A stretch of 64,000 bases of DNA, taken from assembly GCF_001668625.1 (NCBI RefSeq), contig NZ_LZLJ01000060.1, positions 1 through 64,000 of the forward strand, in the 5' to 3' direction. Below, piece after piece: positions 44,530-54,300 of the stretch; positions within the stretch are counted from its first letter, which is position 1, and every line of letters begins with the position of its first letter. The position numbers and the translations under genes were made by a program. This DNA comes from Mycobacterium sp. 1274756.6. Its GTDB lineage: Bacteria > Actinomycetota > Actinomycetes > Mycobacteriales > Mycobacteriaceae. The notes beneath the pieces were generated by a model. That model ran no database searches, was not told the origin of the DNA, and saw only the letters and a program-made list of their open reading frames with translations.

Positions 44530-45036
44530 ATGCTCCGTCGCGTCTTGCCTCTCGCCGCCGCCGCGTTGACGGCGCTCACGCTCACGCTGGCCGGCTGCGC
44601 CTCGCCCGCCCCGGCCCCGGAGGCCGGCACCCCGGCCCAGCTGGATTTCACCGCCACCACGATCGACGGCGCCGAGTTCGCCGGGGAGAGCCTGCTGGGC
44701 AAACCCGCGGTGCTGTGGTTCTGGGCGCCGTGGTGCCCGACCTGTCAGCGGGAGGCGCCGATGGTGGGCCAGGCCGCCGAGACCCACCCCGACGTGACGT
44801 TCGTCGGGGTCGCCTCGGCCGCGCAGGTGCCGGAGATGAAGGAGTTCGTCGCGACCTACCCGGTGGGCTCGTTCACCCACCTGGCCGACACCGACGGCGC
44901 GGTGTGGCGCAAGTTCGGGGTGACCAAGCAGCCGGCGTTCGCGTTCGTCGCCGCCGACGGCCAGACCGAACTGGTCAAGGGCGAGGTGACCAGCGTGGAG
45001 TTGGACCGGCGACTGGATGAGCTGACCGCCCGGTGA
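44530..45036 (+). CDS. Thioredoxin-fold lipoprotein (DsbE/MPT53-like)
   Basis: 168 residues. Signal peptide with lipobox LAGC near residue 23, then a thioredoxin/TlpA domain with active site WCPTC and the cis-proline region TKQPAFAFV. It is a membrane-anchored thiol-disulfide oxidoreductase on the outer face of the membrane, resembling MPT53. AAAGGA upstream of ATG. Overlaps the next gene, a CcdA-type electron carrier, by 4 nt, so the two are probably functional partners. Confidence 0.93.
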   Translation: MLRRVLPLAAAALTALTLTLAGCASPAPAPEAGTPAQLDFTATTIDGAEFAGESLLGKPAVLWFWAPWCPTCQREAPMVGQAAETHPDVTFVGVASAAQVPEMKEFVATYPVGSFTHLADTDGAVWRKFGVTKQPAFAFVAADGQTELVKGEVTSVELDRRLDELTAR

Positions 45037-46562
45037 TCGACACCGCCGCCCTCGGGCTGGCGCTGGGTGCGGGGCTGGTGGCCGCGCTCAACCCGTGCGG
45101 GTTCGCGTTCCTGCCCGGCTATCTCGCGCTGGTGATCGCCGGCGGCAGCCGGCAGCGTTCCCGGCCGGCCGCGCTGGCCCGGGCCGGGTTGGCGACGGCG
45201 GTGATGGCGGCCGGGTTCGTCACCGTCTTCGGGGTCTTCGGGTTGGCGATCTCCCCACTGATCGCATCGGCACAGCGCTACCTGCCGTTCGCCACGGTGC
45301 TGATCGGGGTGGTGCTGATCGGGCTCGGCGGCTGGCTGCTCAGCGGCCGCGACCTGACCGTCATGCTGCCCACCCCGTCGGGCGGGTCGCCGGGGGCCGG
45401 GCTCGGCTCGATGTACGGCTACGGGGTGGGCTACGCGCTGGCGTCGCTGTCGTGCACGATCGCGCCGTTTCTGGCGGCGGTCTCCACCACCTTCCAGCAG
45501 GGCGCGTGGCTGACCGGGGTGCTGGCGTTCGTCAGCTACGCCCTCGGCATGGCGATCACGGTCGGGGTGGCCGCCCTGGCGGTGGCGTTGGCCGGGGCGT
45601 CGGCGGCCGGGGCGCTGCGCGCGGTGCTGCCCTACATCAACCGGATCGTCGGGGCGCTGGTGCTGGCCACCGGGCTCTACGTCACCTACTACGGCTACTA
45701 CGAGATCCGGTTGTTCTTCACCGACGCCGGCCCCGACGACCCGGTGATCGAGGCAGCCGGGGCGGTGCAGGGGTGGCTGGCCGGGGTCGTCGACACCCTC
45801 GGGGTGTGGCCGCTGCTGGCCGCGGCGGCGGTGCTGGTCGCGCTCGGGATCGGCTGGCGCATGGCCCCGCGGGCGACGCCGGGGCTACCCTGCGAGACGA
45901 CGGCAGCCAGGGAGGTGGGCGTGCACGGCGCAACCGATGAGAACGAGGAACCGCGCGGATTCTGGGAGCGGTTCTACGGCGAGACCGAGCAGAAATGGAG
46001 CGGGCGGGTCAACGCCCGCCTGGTCGAGGTCGCTCAACCCCTCACCCCCGCTCGGGCGTTGGATCTGGGTTGCGGGGAGGGCGCCGACGCGGTGTGGCTG
46101 GCCGAACAGGGCTGGCAGGTGATGGCGGTGGACATCTCGGCGACCGCGCTGGCCCGCGCCCGTGCTGCCGCCGCTGCGGAGCGAAACGTCGTGGACCGCA
46201 TCACGTTTGAAGAACACGAGCTGCCGCACAGTTTCCCCGCCGGGCACTACGAGCTGGTGTCGGCGCAGTTCCTGCACTCCCCGGTGCGGCTGGATCGCGA
46301 GGAGACCCTGCGCCGCGCCGCCGACGCCGTGGCCCCCGGCGGGATCCTGCTCATCGTCGACCACGCGGCCGCGCCGCCGTGGGTGGAGGATCCCGAGGCG
46401 CACCACTTCGGCACCCCCGACGACGTGCTGGCCGCCCTCGACCTGGCCGACACCGACTGGGAACGGCTGCGCGCCGACACCACCGACCGCGCCGGCTTCA
46501 GCCCCGACGGAGACCCGGTGACGTTGAGCGACAACGTGATCGTGCTGCGCCGCTGTCCTTGA
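45033..46562 (+). CDS. CcdA-like thiol-reductant membrane protein joined in frame to a SAM methyltransferase
   Basis: 509 residues in one open frame. Residues 1-270 are a six-helix CcdA/DsbD-beta protein with the paired cysteines NPCGFAFLPGY and SLSCTIAPF, which passes electrons across the membrane to periplasmic thioredoxin-fold partners such as the upstream lipoprotein. From about residue 297 a class I methyltransferase follows (FWERFYGETEQKW, ALDLGCGEGADAVWLAEQGW, VDISATALARAR). No stop separates them. A GTG at 45921 has GGGAGG 5 nt upstream, so the methyltransferase may also be made separately. Either a true fusion or two genes sharing a frame with a lost stop; the sequence allows both. 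Confidence 0.85.
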   Translation: MIDTAALGLALGAGLVAALNPCGFAFLPGYLALVIAGGSRQRSRPAALARAGLATAVMAAGFVTVFGVFGLAISPLIASAQRYLPFATVLIGVVLIGLGGWLLSGRDLTVMLPTPSGGSPGAGLGSMYGYGVGYALASLSCTIAPFLAAVSTTFQQGAWLTGVLAFVSYALGMAITVGVAALAVALAGASAAGALRAVLPYINRIVGALVLATGLYVTYYGYYEIRLFFTDAGPDDPVIEAAGAVQGWLAGVVDTLGVWPLLAAAAVLVALGIGWRMAPRATPGLPCETTAAREVGVHGATDENEEPRGFWERFYGETEQKWSGRVNARLVEVAQPLTPARALDLGCGEGADAVWLAEQGWQVMAVDISATALARARAAAAAERNVVDRITFEEHELPHSFPAGHYELVSAQFLHSPVRLDREETLRRAADAVAPGGILLIVDHAAAPPWVEDPEAHHFGTPDDVLAALDLADTDWERLRADTTDRAGFSPDGDPVTLSDNVIVLRRCP

Positions 46563-46579
46563 ATTCAGGCCGGCTTGAC

Positions 46580-47335
46580 TCAGGCCGGCTTGGTCGCGGT
46601 GACCACATGGGTCGGCGACCACGGGCCGCCGTACCACATCCGCCAGCCCAGGTTGCGGCGCTGCACGTTAGCCCAGCCCAGTTCGGCCAGCCCGGCGGCG
46701 TGCCGGTCGGTCTCCCACAGGTCGGCGATGATCAGCCGCCCGCCGGGCCGCAGCACCCGGACCGCCTCCAGCAGCGCGCGGCGCCGGCCCGCCCGGCCGG
46801 GAATGTTGTGGATGACCAGATTCGAGACCACCACGTCGACGCTGGCGTCGTCGAACGGCAAGGTGGTGATGTCGGCGGTGTGCAACTCCACGCGGTCGGC
46901 GACCCCCTCCAGGGTGGCGTTGGCCCAGGTGGTCTGCTCGGCGTTGCCGGTCTGATCCGCCTGCCACACGTCCACGCCGATCGCCCGGCCGCGCGGCAGC
47001 CGCTTGGCCACCGCGCAGAGCACCGCGCCGCGCCCACAGCCCAGGTCCAGCACGGTCTCGTCGCCGCGCAGCCGAAGCCCGTCGAGCAGTTCGGCCCAGA
47101 CCGCGAACTTGCCGCGGCGGGTGGCGTGGGCGTACAGCCCCGCCTGCGCGAGCAGCGCGGCGGTGATCGCCGCCGCGGTTCCGGCGCGCCGGTAGCGGCC
47201 CCGTGCCGCGCTGCGGGCGGCGTAGCCGGTCAGCGCCGCGCACCCGGCGGCCAGCAGCCCGGCCTGCACGGGCGCGGATAGGACATGGAAGGAGCCGTCG
47301 ACGCCGTAGTCGCCGCGGTGCGCACCGGCGGTCAT
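46580..47335 (-). CDS. SAM-dependent methyltransferase with N-terminal membrane segments
   Basis: 251 residues. Two hydrophobic segments (about 20-40 and 52-70) precede a class I methyltransferase: VLDLGCGRGAVLCAVAKRL, IGVDVWQADQTGNAEQTT, VELHTADITTLPFDDASVDVVVS and LRPGGRLIIADLW. Membrane-bound small-molecule methyltransferase; substrate unknown. ATG overlaps the stop of the upstream HD gene (ATGA). It converges on the CcdA-methyltransferase gene, 17 nt apart. Confidence 0.88.
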   Translation of the reverse strand: MTAGAHRGDYGVDGSFHVLSAPVQAGLLAAGCAALTGYAARSAARGRYRRAGTAAAITAALLAQAGLYAHATRRGKFAVWAELLDGLRLRGDETVLDLGCGRGAVLCAVAKRLPRGRAIGVDVWQADQTGNAEQTTWANATLEGVADRVELHTADITTLPFDDASVDVVVSNLVIHNIPGRAGRRRALLEAVRVLRPGGRLIIADLWETDRHAAGLAELGWANVQRRNLGWRMWYGGPWSPTHVVTATKPA

Positions 47336-47943
47336 GTCCGCCATTCTTCCAGCCCGGCCGGCCCGATCTCGTCGGTCAGGGTCTCGATCACCTCCCGCAG
47401 CTCGCCGACCAGGGCGCTGTCGCTGCGCCGGGCGTAGACGTCCAGCAGCGCGCGGTAGTACCACAGGTGCGCGCCCGGATGGTGTTGGTTGAACCGCTGC
47501 CACACGGCGTCGCCGACCGCGCGGTGATCGCGCAGCAGCGCCCGCGCGTTGTCGAGTTTGTCGGCCAGCGACACCAGGATCGCCTCGTCGGAGACTTCGG
47601 CCAGCAGCTCGATGTAGCGTTCCTTGCGCGGCAGCCACGGCGGTTTCGGGGTTTCGAAGGTGTCGCTGCATTCGCCGACGATGGCGGCGACCTGCGCGCC
47701 GAACAGTTCTTCGATCTCGGCGAGGGTGTCCGCGCCGCCCTGGTCCTCGGCGGCGTCGTGCAGCAGCGCGCCGATCGCCTGGTTCTCGGTGCCGCCGGCG
47801 CCGATCACCAGCCCGGCCACCGACAGCAGATGCCCCAGATACGGGATGTCGCCGGCCTTGCGGGTCTGGTGCCGGTGCACGTCGGCGGTGTACTGCAGGG
47901 CCCGGTCGAACCGGTCGGTCAGCCGTGGGGTGGGGGCGCTCAT
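47332..47943 (-). CDS. HD-domain hydrolase, MESH1/SpoT-hydrolase-like
   Basis: 203 residues. RelA/SpoT-type HD motifs: HRHQTRKAGDIPYLGHLL, ALLHDAAEDQG, EELFGAQVAAIVGECSD and LVSLADKLDNARALL. The spacing matches the MESH1-like single-domain (p)ppGpp hydrolases; there is no synthetase domain. It may degrade alarmones or another nucleotide; the substrate is inferred. Starts at MSAPTP, divergent from recC with 70 bp between; longer upstream extensions enter recC. Confidence 0.85.
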   Translation of the reverse strand: MSAPTPRLTDRFDRALQYTADVHRHQTRKAGDIPYLGHLLSVAGLVIGAGGTENQAIGALLHDAAEDQGGADTLAEIEELFGAQVAAIVGECSDTFETPKPPWLPRKERYIELLAEVSDEAILVSLADKLDNARALLRDHRAVGDAVWQRFNQHHPGAHLWYYRALLDVYARRSDSALVGELREVIETLTDEIGPAGLEEWRT

Positions 47944-48013
47944 GGCTCCACTGTGGCACGCGGCCCGGACATGTTCCGGCCGCCTGTCGGAGCCGGGCTC
48001 TATGGTTGGCTCG

Positions 48014-51000
48014 ATGCCGCTACACCTGCACCGCGCCGAGGACACCGGGCTGCTCGCCGACCGGCTCGGCGCGCTGCTCGCGGTGCCGCCCGCCGACCCG
48101 TTCGCCGCGGATCTGGTGCTGGTGCCGGCCCGCGGGGTGGAACGTTGGCTGTCGCAGCGGCTTTCGCACCGGCTGGGCGCGGTGGACGGTGACGGGGTGT
48201 GCGCGGCGGTGGCGTTCCGCTCCCCCGGCTCGCTGATCGCCGAGATCGCCGGCACCGACAGCGACGACCCGTGGTCACCCGAGGCGCTGGTGTGGCCGCT
48301 GCTGGAGGTCATCGACGCTTGCAGCGGGCAGCCGTGGTGTCGGGCGCTGGCCGCCCACCTGGGCTACAGCGACGACAGCGACGGCGACGATGCGCTGCGC
48401 CGCGGCCGTCGCTACGCGGTCGCCCGCCGGCTGGCCGGGCTGTTCTCCTCCTACGCCCGGCAGCGCCCCGACCTGCTCGCCGACTGGTCGGCAGGCACCG
48501 ACAGCGACGGCGCCGGCGGCGCCCTCGACGACGACCTGGCCTGGCAGCCTCCGCTGTGGCGGGAGTTGGCCGGCGCGGTCGGCGCCCCGGCCCCCCAGCA
48601 GCGCCACGCCGAGACGCTGGCCCGGCTGCGCGCCGCACGCACCGCGACCCTGCCGGAGCGGCTGTCGCTGTTCGGGCACACCCGGCTCAGCCGCACCGAC
48701 CTGGAGTTGCTGGGGGCGCTCGGCGCCCACCACGACCTGCACCTGTGGCTGCCGCACCCGTCCGATGCGCTGTGGCAGGCCCTGCGCGGGGTCGACGGGG
48801 CGGTGCCCCGCGACGAAGACACCAGCGCGAGCCGGGTCGCCCACCCGCTGCTGGCGACCTTCGCCCGCGACCTGCGCGAGCTGCAGCGGGCGCTGCCCGA
48901 ACCCGACACCGACGAATACCTCGCCGCGCCAACCGGTCCGGGCACCCTGCTGGGCTGGCTGCAGGACGACCTGGCCGCCGACGCGGTGCGCCCGGCCGGC
49001 CGGGTGCCCGCCGCGGGCGACCGGTCGGTGCAGGTACACGCCTGCCACGGCGCGGCCCGGCAGGTCGACGTGCTGCGCGAGGTGCTGCTGGGCCTGCTCG
49101 CCGACGACGAGACCCTGCAGCCGCGCGACATCGTGGTGATGTGCCCGGACATCGAGGTCTACGCGCCGCTGATCGCCGCCGGGTTCGGCCTCGGCGAGCT
49201 GACCGGTGAACACCATCCGGCGCACACGCTGCGGGTGCAGCTGGCCGACCGGGCGCTGCACCAGACCAACCCGCTGCTGGGGGTGGCAGCGCAGCTGCTG
49301 GGGCCGGCCGGGAGCCGGGTCACGGCCACCGAACTGCTCAACCTGGCCCAGACCGACCCGGTGCGCGCCCGGTTCGCGTTCACCGACGAGGACCTCGACG
49401 TCATCGCCGAGTGGGTGCGCGACACCAACATCCGGTGGGGGTTCGACGCCGCCCACCGCGCCCCCTACGGGCTGGCCGGCATCGTGCACAACACCTGGCG
49501 GTTCGGGCTGGACCGCATCCTGACCGGGGTGGCGATGTCGCAGGACGCGCAGACCTGGCTGGGCACCGCGCTGCCGCTCGACGACGTCGGCAGCAACCGG
49601 GTCGAGCTGGCCGGGCGGCTCGCCGAATTCGTCGACCGGGTGCAGCGCATCCTCGACGAGCTCACCGGGGCGCGCCCGCTGACCGGGTGGCTGACCACGC
49701 TGGCCGACGGGGTGGCCGCGCTGACCCGGGTCGCCCCCGACGACGGCTGGCAGCAGAGCCAGCTGCAGCGCGAGTTCGCCGACGTGGCCGCCGGCGCCGG
49801 AGAGCGCGCCGACACCGCGTTGCTGTTGCCGGATGTGCGGGCGCTGCTCGACCACTGCCTGGCCGGGCGGCCCACCCGCGCCAACTTCCGCACCGGCAGC
49901 CTGACCGTGTGCACGATGGTGCCGATGCGCTCGGTGCCGCACCGGGTGGTGTGCCTGGTCGGCCTGGACGACGGGGTGTTCCCCCGCCAGACCCTCGCCG
50001 ACGGCGACGACGTGCTGGCCCGCCGCCCGCTCACCGGGGAGCGCGACCCGCGCTCGGAGGACCGCCAGCTGCTGCTGGATGCGATCTGCGCCGCGCGGGA
50101 GACCCTGGTGATCACCTACACCGGCGCCGATGCGCGCTCGGGGGCCAAGCAGCCGCCGTCGGTGCCGCTGGCCGAACTGCTCGACACCCTCGACGCCACC
50201 ACCGAGCAGCCTGTGCGCGACCGGGTGGTGGTGCGGCATCCGTTGCAGCCGTTCGCCGTTGCCAACGTCACCCCGGGGTGTCTGGGGACGACCGACCGGC
50301 CGTTCACCTTCGACCCGACCGCGCTGACCGCCGCGGAAGCCGCCGTCGGGCACCGCAGCGCGCCGCCGGCGCTGTTCGGGTCGTTGCTGCCCGCACCCGA
50401 GCCGGCCGATGTGGAGCTGGCGGACCTGCTGGCGTTCTTCGCCGACCCGGTGCGCGGATTCTTCCGGGCACTGCAGTACACGCTGCCGTGGGAGGTCAAG
50501 GGCGTCGAGGACGCCATGCCGGTGGAGATCGACCACCTGGCGAAGTGGGGTGTCGGCGACCGGATGCTGCGCGACATGCTGGCCGGCATGCACCCCGACG
50601 AGGCGGCGAACGCCGAGTGGCGCCGGGGTTGTCTGCCGCCGGGCCGGCTGGGCATGCGCACCGCCTGCGAGATCCGGGATTTGGCGCGCGCCCTGGCCGA
50701 GACCGCGCTGGCTCATCACGTCGGTGAGCCGGACGCCGTCGACGTCGACGTCGACCTCGGCGGCGGGCGCCGACTCACCGGAACCGTCAGCCCGATGTAC
50801 GCCAACCGCAGTGTGGCAGTGCACTATTCGCAGCTCGGCCCGAAACACGCGCTGGCGTCGTGGATCACCGTGCAGGCGTTGGCCGCGCACCGACGCGGCC
50901 CGTGGTCGGCGCTGTGCATCGGGCGGGCCAGGAACCGGGTCGTGCAGCGGACGTTCCTGCCGGCCGACGATCCGACCGCGGCACTGGCCCGTCTGGTGGC

Positions 51001-51310
51001 GCTCTATGACGCCGGTCGCCGCGAACCGCTGCCGCTGCCGTTGAAGACCTCCTACAAGTGGGCGACGGCAAGCCGGGAAGGCGGCGAGCCGCGCGAGGGC
51101 GCCCGCCGGGAGTGGCAGGGAAGCAAGAAGATCCCCGGCGAGAACGACACCCCCGCCCATGTCGCGGTGTGGGGCAAGGAGTCCCCGCTGAGCCGGCTGC
51201 TGGATGACCGGCCGCGCCCCGGTGAGGAGACCCCCGGGGAGCCCACAAGATTCGGTGCGCTGGCGCTCCGGTTGTGGACCCCGGTGCTGGACAGCGAGGA
51301 ACTGCCGTGA
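48014..51310 (+). CDS. recC: Exodeoxyribonuclease V gamma subunit RecC
   Basis: 1098 residues, full length. Inactivated helicase-like fold that recognises Chi and splits strands in RecBCD; N-terminus ADLVLVPARGVERWLSQRL, YAPLIAAGFGLGEL, and the C-terminal nuclease-like remnant. TATGGT (48001-48006) is 7 nt before the chosen ATG (MPLHLHRAED); an ATG 12 nt upstream is an alternative. Head of the recC-recB-recD operon, each stop overlapping the next start by 4 nt. Confidence 0.97.
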   Translation: MPLHLHRAEDTGLLADRLGALLAVPPADPFAADLVLVPARGVERWLSQRLSHRLGAVDGDGVCAAVAFRSPGSLIAEIAGTDSDDPWSPEALVWPLLEVIDACSGQPWCRALAAHLGYSDDSDGDDALRRGRRYAVARRLAGLFSSYARQRPDLLADWSAGTDSDGAGGALDDDLAWQPPLWRELAGAVGAPAPQQRHAETLARLRAARTATLPERLSLFGHTRLSRTDLELLGALGAHHDLHLWLPHPSDALWQALRGVDGAVPRDEDTSASRVAHPLLATFARDLRELQRALPEPDTDEYLAAPTGPGTLLGWLQDDLAADAVRPAGRVPAAGDRSVQVHACHGAARQVDVLREVLLGLLADDETLQPRDIVVMCPDIEVYAPLIAAGFGLGELTGEHHPAHTLRVQLADRALHQTNPLLGVAAQLLGPAGSRVTATELLNLAQTDPVRARFAFTDEDLDVIAEWVRDTNIRWGFDAAHRAPYGLAGIVHNTWRFGLDRILTGVAMSQDAQTWLGTALPLDDVGSNRVELAGRLAEFVDRVQRILDELTGARPLTGWLTTLADGVAALTRVAPDDGWQQSQLQREFADVAAGAGERADTALLLPDVRALLDHCLAGRPTRANFRTGSLTVCTMVPMRSVPHRVVCLVGLDDGVFPRQTLADGDDVLARRPLTGERDPRSEDRQLLLDAICAARETLVITYTGADARSGAKQPPSVPLAELLDTLDATTEQPVRDRVVVRHPLQPFAVANVTPGCLGTTDRPFTFDPTALTAAEAAVGHRSAPPALFGSLLPAPEPADVELADLLAFFADPVRGFFRALQYTLPWEVKGVEDAMPVEIDHLAKWGVGDRMLRDMLAGMHPDEAANAEWRRGCLPPGRLGMRTACEIRDLARALAETALAHHVGEPDAVDVDVDLGGGRRLTGTVSPMYANRSVAVHYSQLGPKHALASWITVQALAAHRRGPWSALCIGRARNRVVQRTFLPADDPTAALARLVALYDAGRREPLPLPLKTSYKWATASREGGEPREGARREWQGSKKIPGENDTPAHVAVWGKESPLSRLLDDRPRPGEETPGEPTRFGALALRLWTPVLDSEELP

Positions 51311-54300
51311 TCGCCCCATTCGACCTGCGCGACCCGCTGCCCGGGCCGTGCGACACCGTTGTGCTGGAGGCCAGCGCGGGCACCGGGAAGACGTTCGCGC
51401 TGGCCGGGCTGGTCACCCGGTATGTGGCCGAGGGGCGCGCCCGCATCGACGAAATGCTGCTGATCACCTTCGCCCGGGCGGCCAGCCGGGAGCTGCGGGA
51501 GCGGGTGCGCGAGCAGATCGCGGCGGCGCTGGCGGTGACCGAGGGGCGCCGCGAACCGGGCAACGCGTTGGAGTCTCAGTTGCGCGAGAGCGCCGACGCC
51601 GGGCAGGCCGACCGGCTGCGCGCTGCGCTGACCGGGTTCGACGCCGCCACCATCGTCACCATCCACCAGTTCTGCGGCCTGGTGCTGAAATCGCTTGGCG
51701 TGGCCGGGGACAGCGATCCGGCGGTCACGCTGGCGGAAAGCCTCACCGAGCTGATCACCGAGGTGGTCGACGACCACTATCTGGCCTATTTCGGCCAGCA
51801 GGAGGAGCCGCCGCCGTTCACCCGTGAGGCCGCGCTGGAGATGGCGGCCACCGTGGTGGAGGACCCGACCGCCGAGCTGCGGCCCACCGACCCCGAGGCG
51901 TCCTCGGCGGCCGCGGCGCGGCTGCGCTTCGTCACCGAGGTGCGCGCGGAGGTGGAGCGCCGCAAACGCAGCCAAGGGATCGTCGGCTACACCGACCTGC
52001 TCACCCGGCTGGCCGCCGCGCTGGCGCAACCGGAGTCGCAGGCGGCCGCCCGGATGCGGCGACGCTGGTCGGTGGTGATGGTCGATGAGTTCCAGGACAC
52101 CGACCCGGTGCAGTGGCAGGTGCTCGACCGGGCGTTTCGCGGGCATTGCTCGCTGGTGCTCATCGGCGACCCCAAGCAGGCCATCTACGGCTTCCGCGGC
52201 GGGGACATCTACACCTATCTGGCCGCCGCCCGCGCCGCCGACGACCGGCGCACCCTGACCACCAACTACCGCAGCGACGCCGCGCTGGTCGACCGGCTGC
52301 AGGTGGTCTTCGAGGGCGCCCAGCTGGGCCACCCCGACATCGTGGTGCCGCCGATCACCGCCGAGCACACCGGAACCCGGCTGACCGGCGCACCGCACCC
52401 CGACCCGTTCCGGCTGCGGGTGGTCAGCCGCGCGATGGTCGGCAAGCAGGGCACCCAGTCGGTGCCGATCGACGCGTTGCGCACCCACATCCCCGACGAC
52501 CTGGCCGCCGACATCGCGGCGCTGCTGGCCTCCGGCGCCCAGTTCGCCGGCGAGCCGATCAAGGCCGAGCACATCGCGGTGATCGTGGAGACCCACGTCG
52601 ACGCCCGGGCCTGCCGCGACGGGCTGATCCGGGCCGGGATCCCGGTGGTCTACACCGGCGACACCGACGTGTTCGACTCGCGGGCCGCCGCGGACTGGCT
52701 GTGCCTGCTGGAGGCGTTCGAACAGCCCAACAGCGCCGGGCTGGTGCGGGCCGCCGCCTGCACGATGTTCTTCGGGGAGACCGCCGAGACCCTGGCCGCC
52801 GGCGGCGACGAGCTCACCGACCGGGTCGCCCACACGCTGCGGGAGTGGGCCGAGCACGCCCGGCGCAGCGGGGCCGCCGCGGTGCTCGAGGCCGCCCAGA
52901 TCGCCGGGATGGGCCGCCGTGTGCTGTCGCACTACGGCGGGGAGCGGCACATGACCGACGTCGCGCACGTCGGGCAGTTGTTGCAGGAGACCGCGCACCG
53001 CGAGCGACTCGAGCTGGCCGGCCTGCGGGACTGGCTGCGCCGGGAGTGCGAGGACCGCAGCGACGCCGCCGAACGCAACCGCCGCCTCGACAGCGAGGCC
53101 GCCGCGGTGCAGATCATGACGGTGTTCGTTGCCAAGGGGCTGCAGTTCCCGATCGTGTACCTGCCGTTCGCGTTCAACCGCCACATCCGCCTCGACGAAG
53201 TGCTGCTCTATCACGACGCGGACACCCGCTGCCTGCACCTCGGCGGCGCCGGCGCGGAACGCACGACCGCCGAGGAGCTCAACCGGGTGGAGGTCGCCGG
53301 GGACATCATCCGGCTCACCTATGTGGCGCTGACCCGCGCCCAATCCCAGGTGGTGGCGTGGTGGGCGCCGACCTGGGACGAGATCAACGGCGGGCTGTCG
53401 CGGCTGCTGCGCGGGCGGGGCCCGGGCACCGCGGAGGTGCCGATGGCCTGCGAGCGCAGGATCAGCGACGAGGATGCCTGGGACTTGCTGACCGCCTGGC
53501 AGGACGCCGGCGGCCCGGTGCTCGAGGAGAGTGTGATCGGCCCGCCGGTGCCCGCCCCGGCGCCGGAGCCGGCCGGGCCGTTCGCGGTGCGTAGCTTCGA
53601 CCGCAGCGTCGACACCGGCTGGCGGCGCACCTCGTATTCGGGGCTGCTGCGCCACGCCGAACTGGCCCGCGAGGCCGGGGTGCACAGCGAACCGGAGATC
53701 AGCACCCGCGACGACGAATCCGAGGACCTCACCCTCACCGAGGAGCCCGCCGGCGCCGGCGCGGAGGTGCTCTCGCCGATGGCGGAGTTGCCGCGCGGCG
53801 CGGCGTTCGGGTCGCTGGTGCACGCCGCGCTGGAGACCGCCGACCCGCTCGCCACCGACCTGGGTGCGGAGTTGGCCGCGCAGATCGGCGAGGCGCAGGC
53901 GTGGTGGCCCCTCGACGTCGAACCGGCCGCGGTGGCCGCGGCGCTGCTGCCCATGCACGACACCCCGCTGGGGCCGCTGGCCGACGGGTTGACGCTGCGC
54001 CATGTCGGGTTGGCCGACCGGCTCTGCGAGCTGGATTTCGAGATCCCGCTCTCCGGTGGGGACAGGGTCGAGACCACGGAGTTACGGCTGGCGGATCTGG
54101 CCGGGCTGCTGCGCGAGCACCTGCCGGCCGACGACCCGTTCGCCGGCTACGCCGACCGGCTGGCCGCCGAGGCGCTGGGCGATCAGCCGTTGCGCGGCTA
54201 CCTGTCCGGGTCCATCGACGTGGTGCTGCGCACCCCCGAGCAGCGCTACCTGGTGGTGGACTACAAGACCAACCACCTCGGCGACACCGCCGCCGACTAT

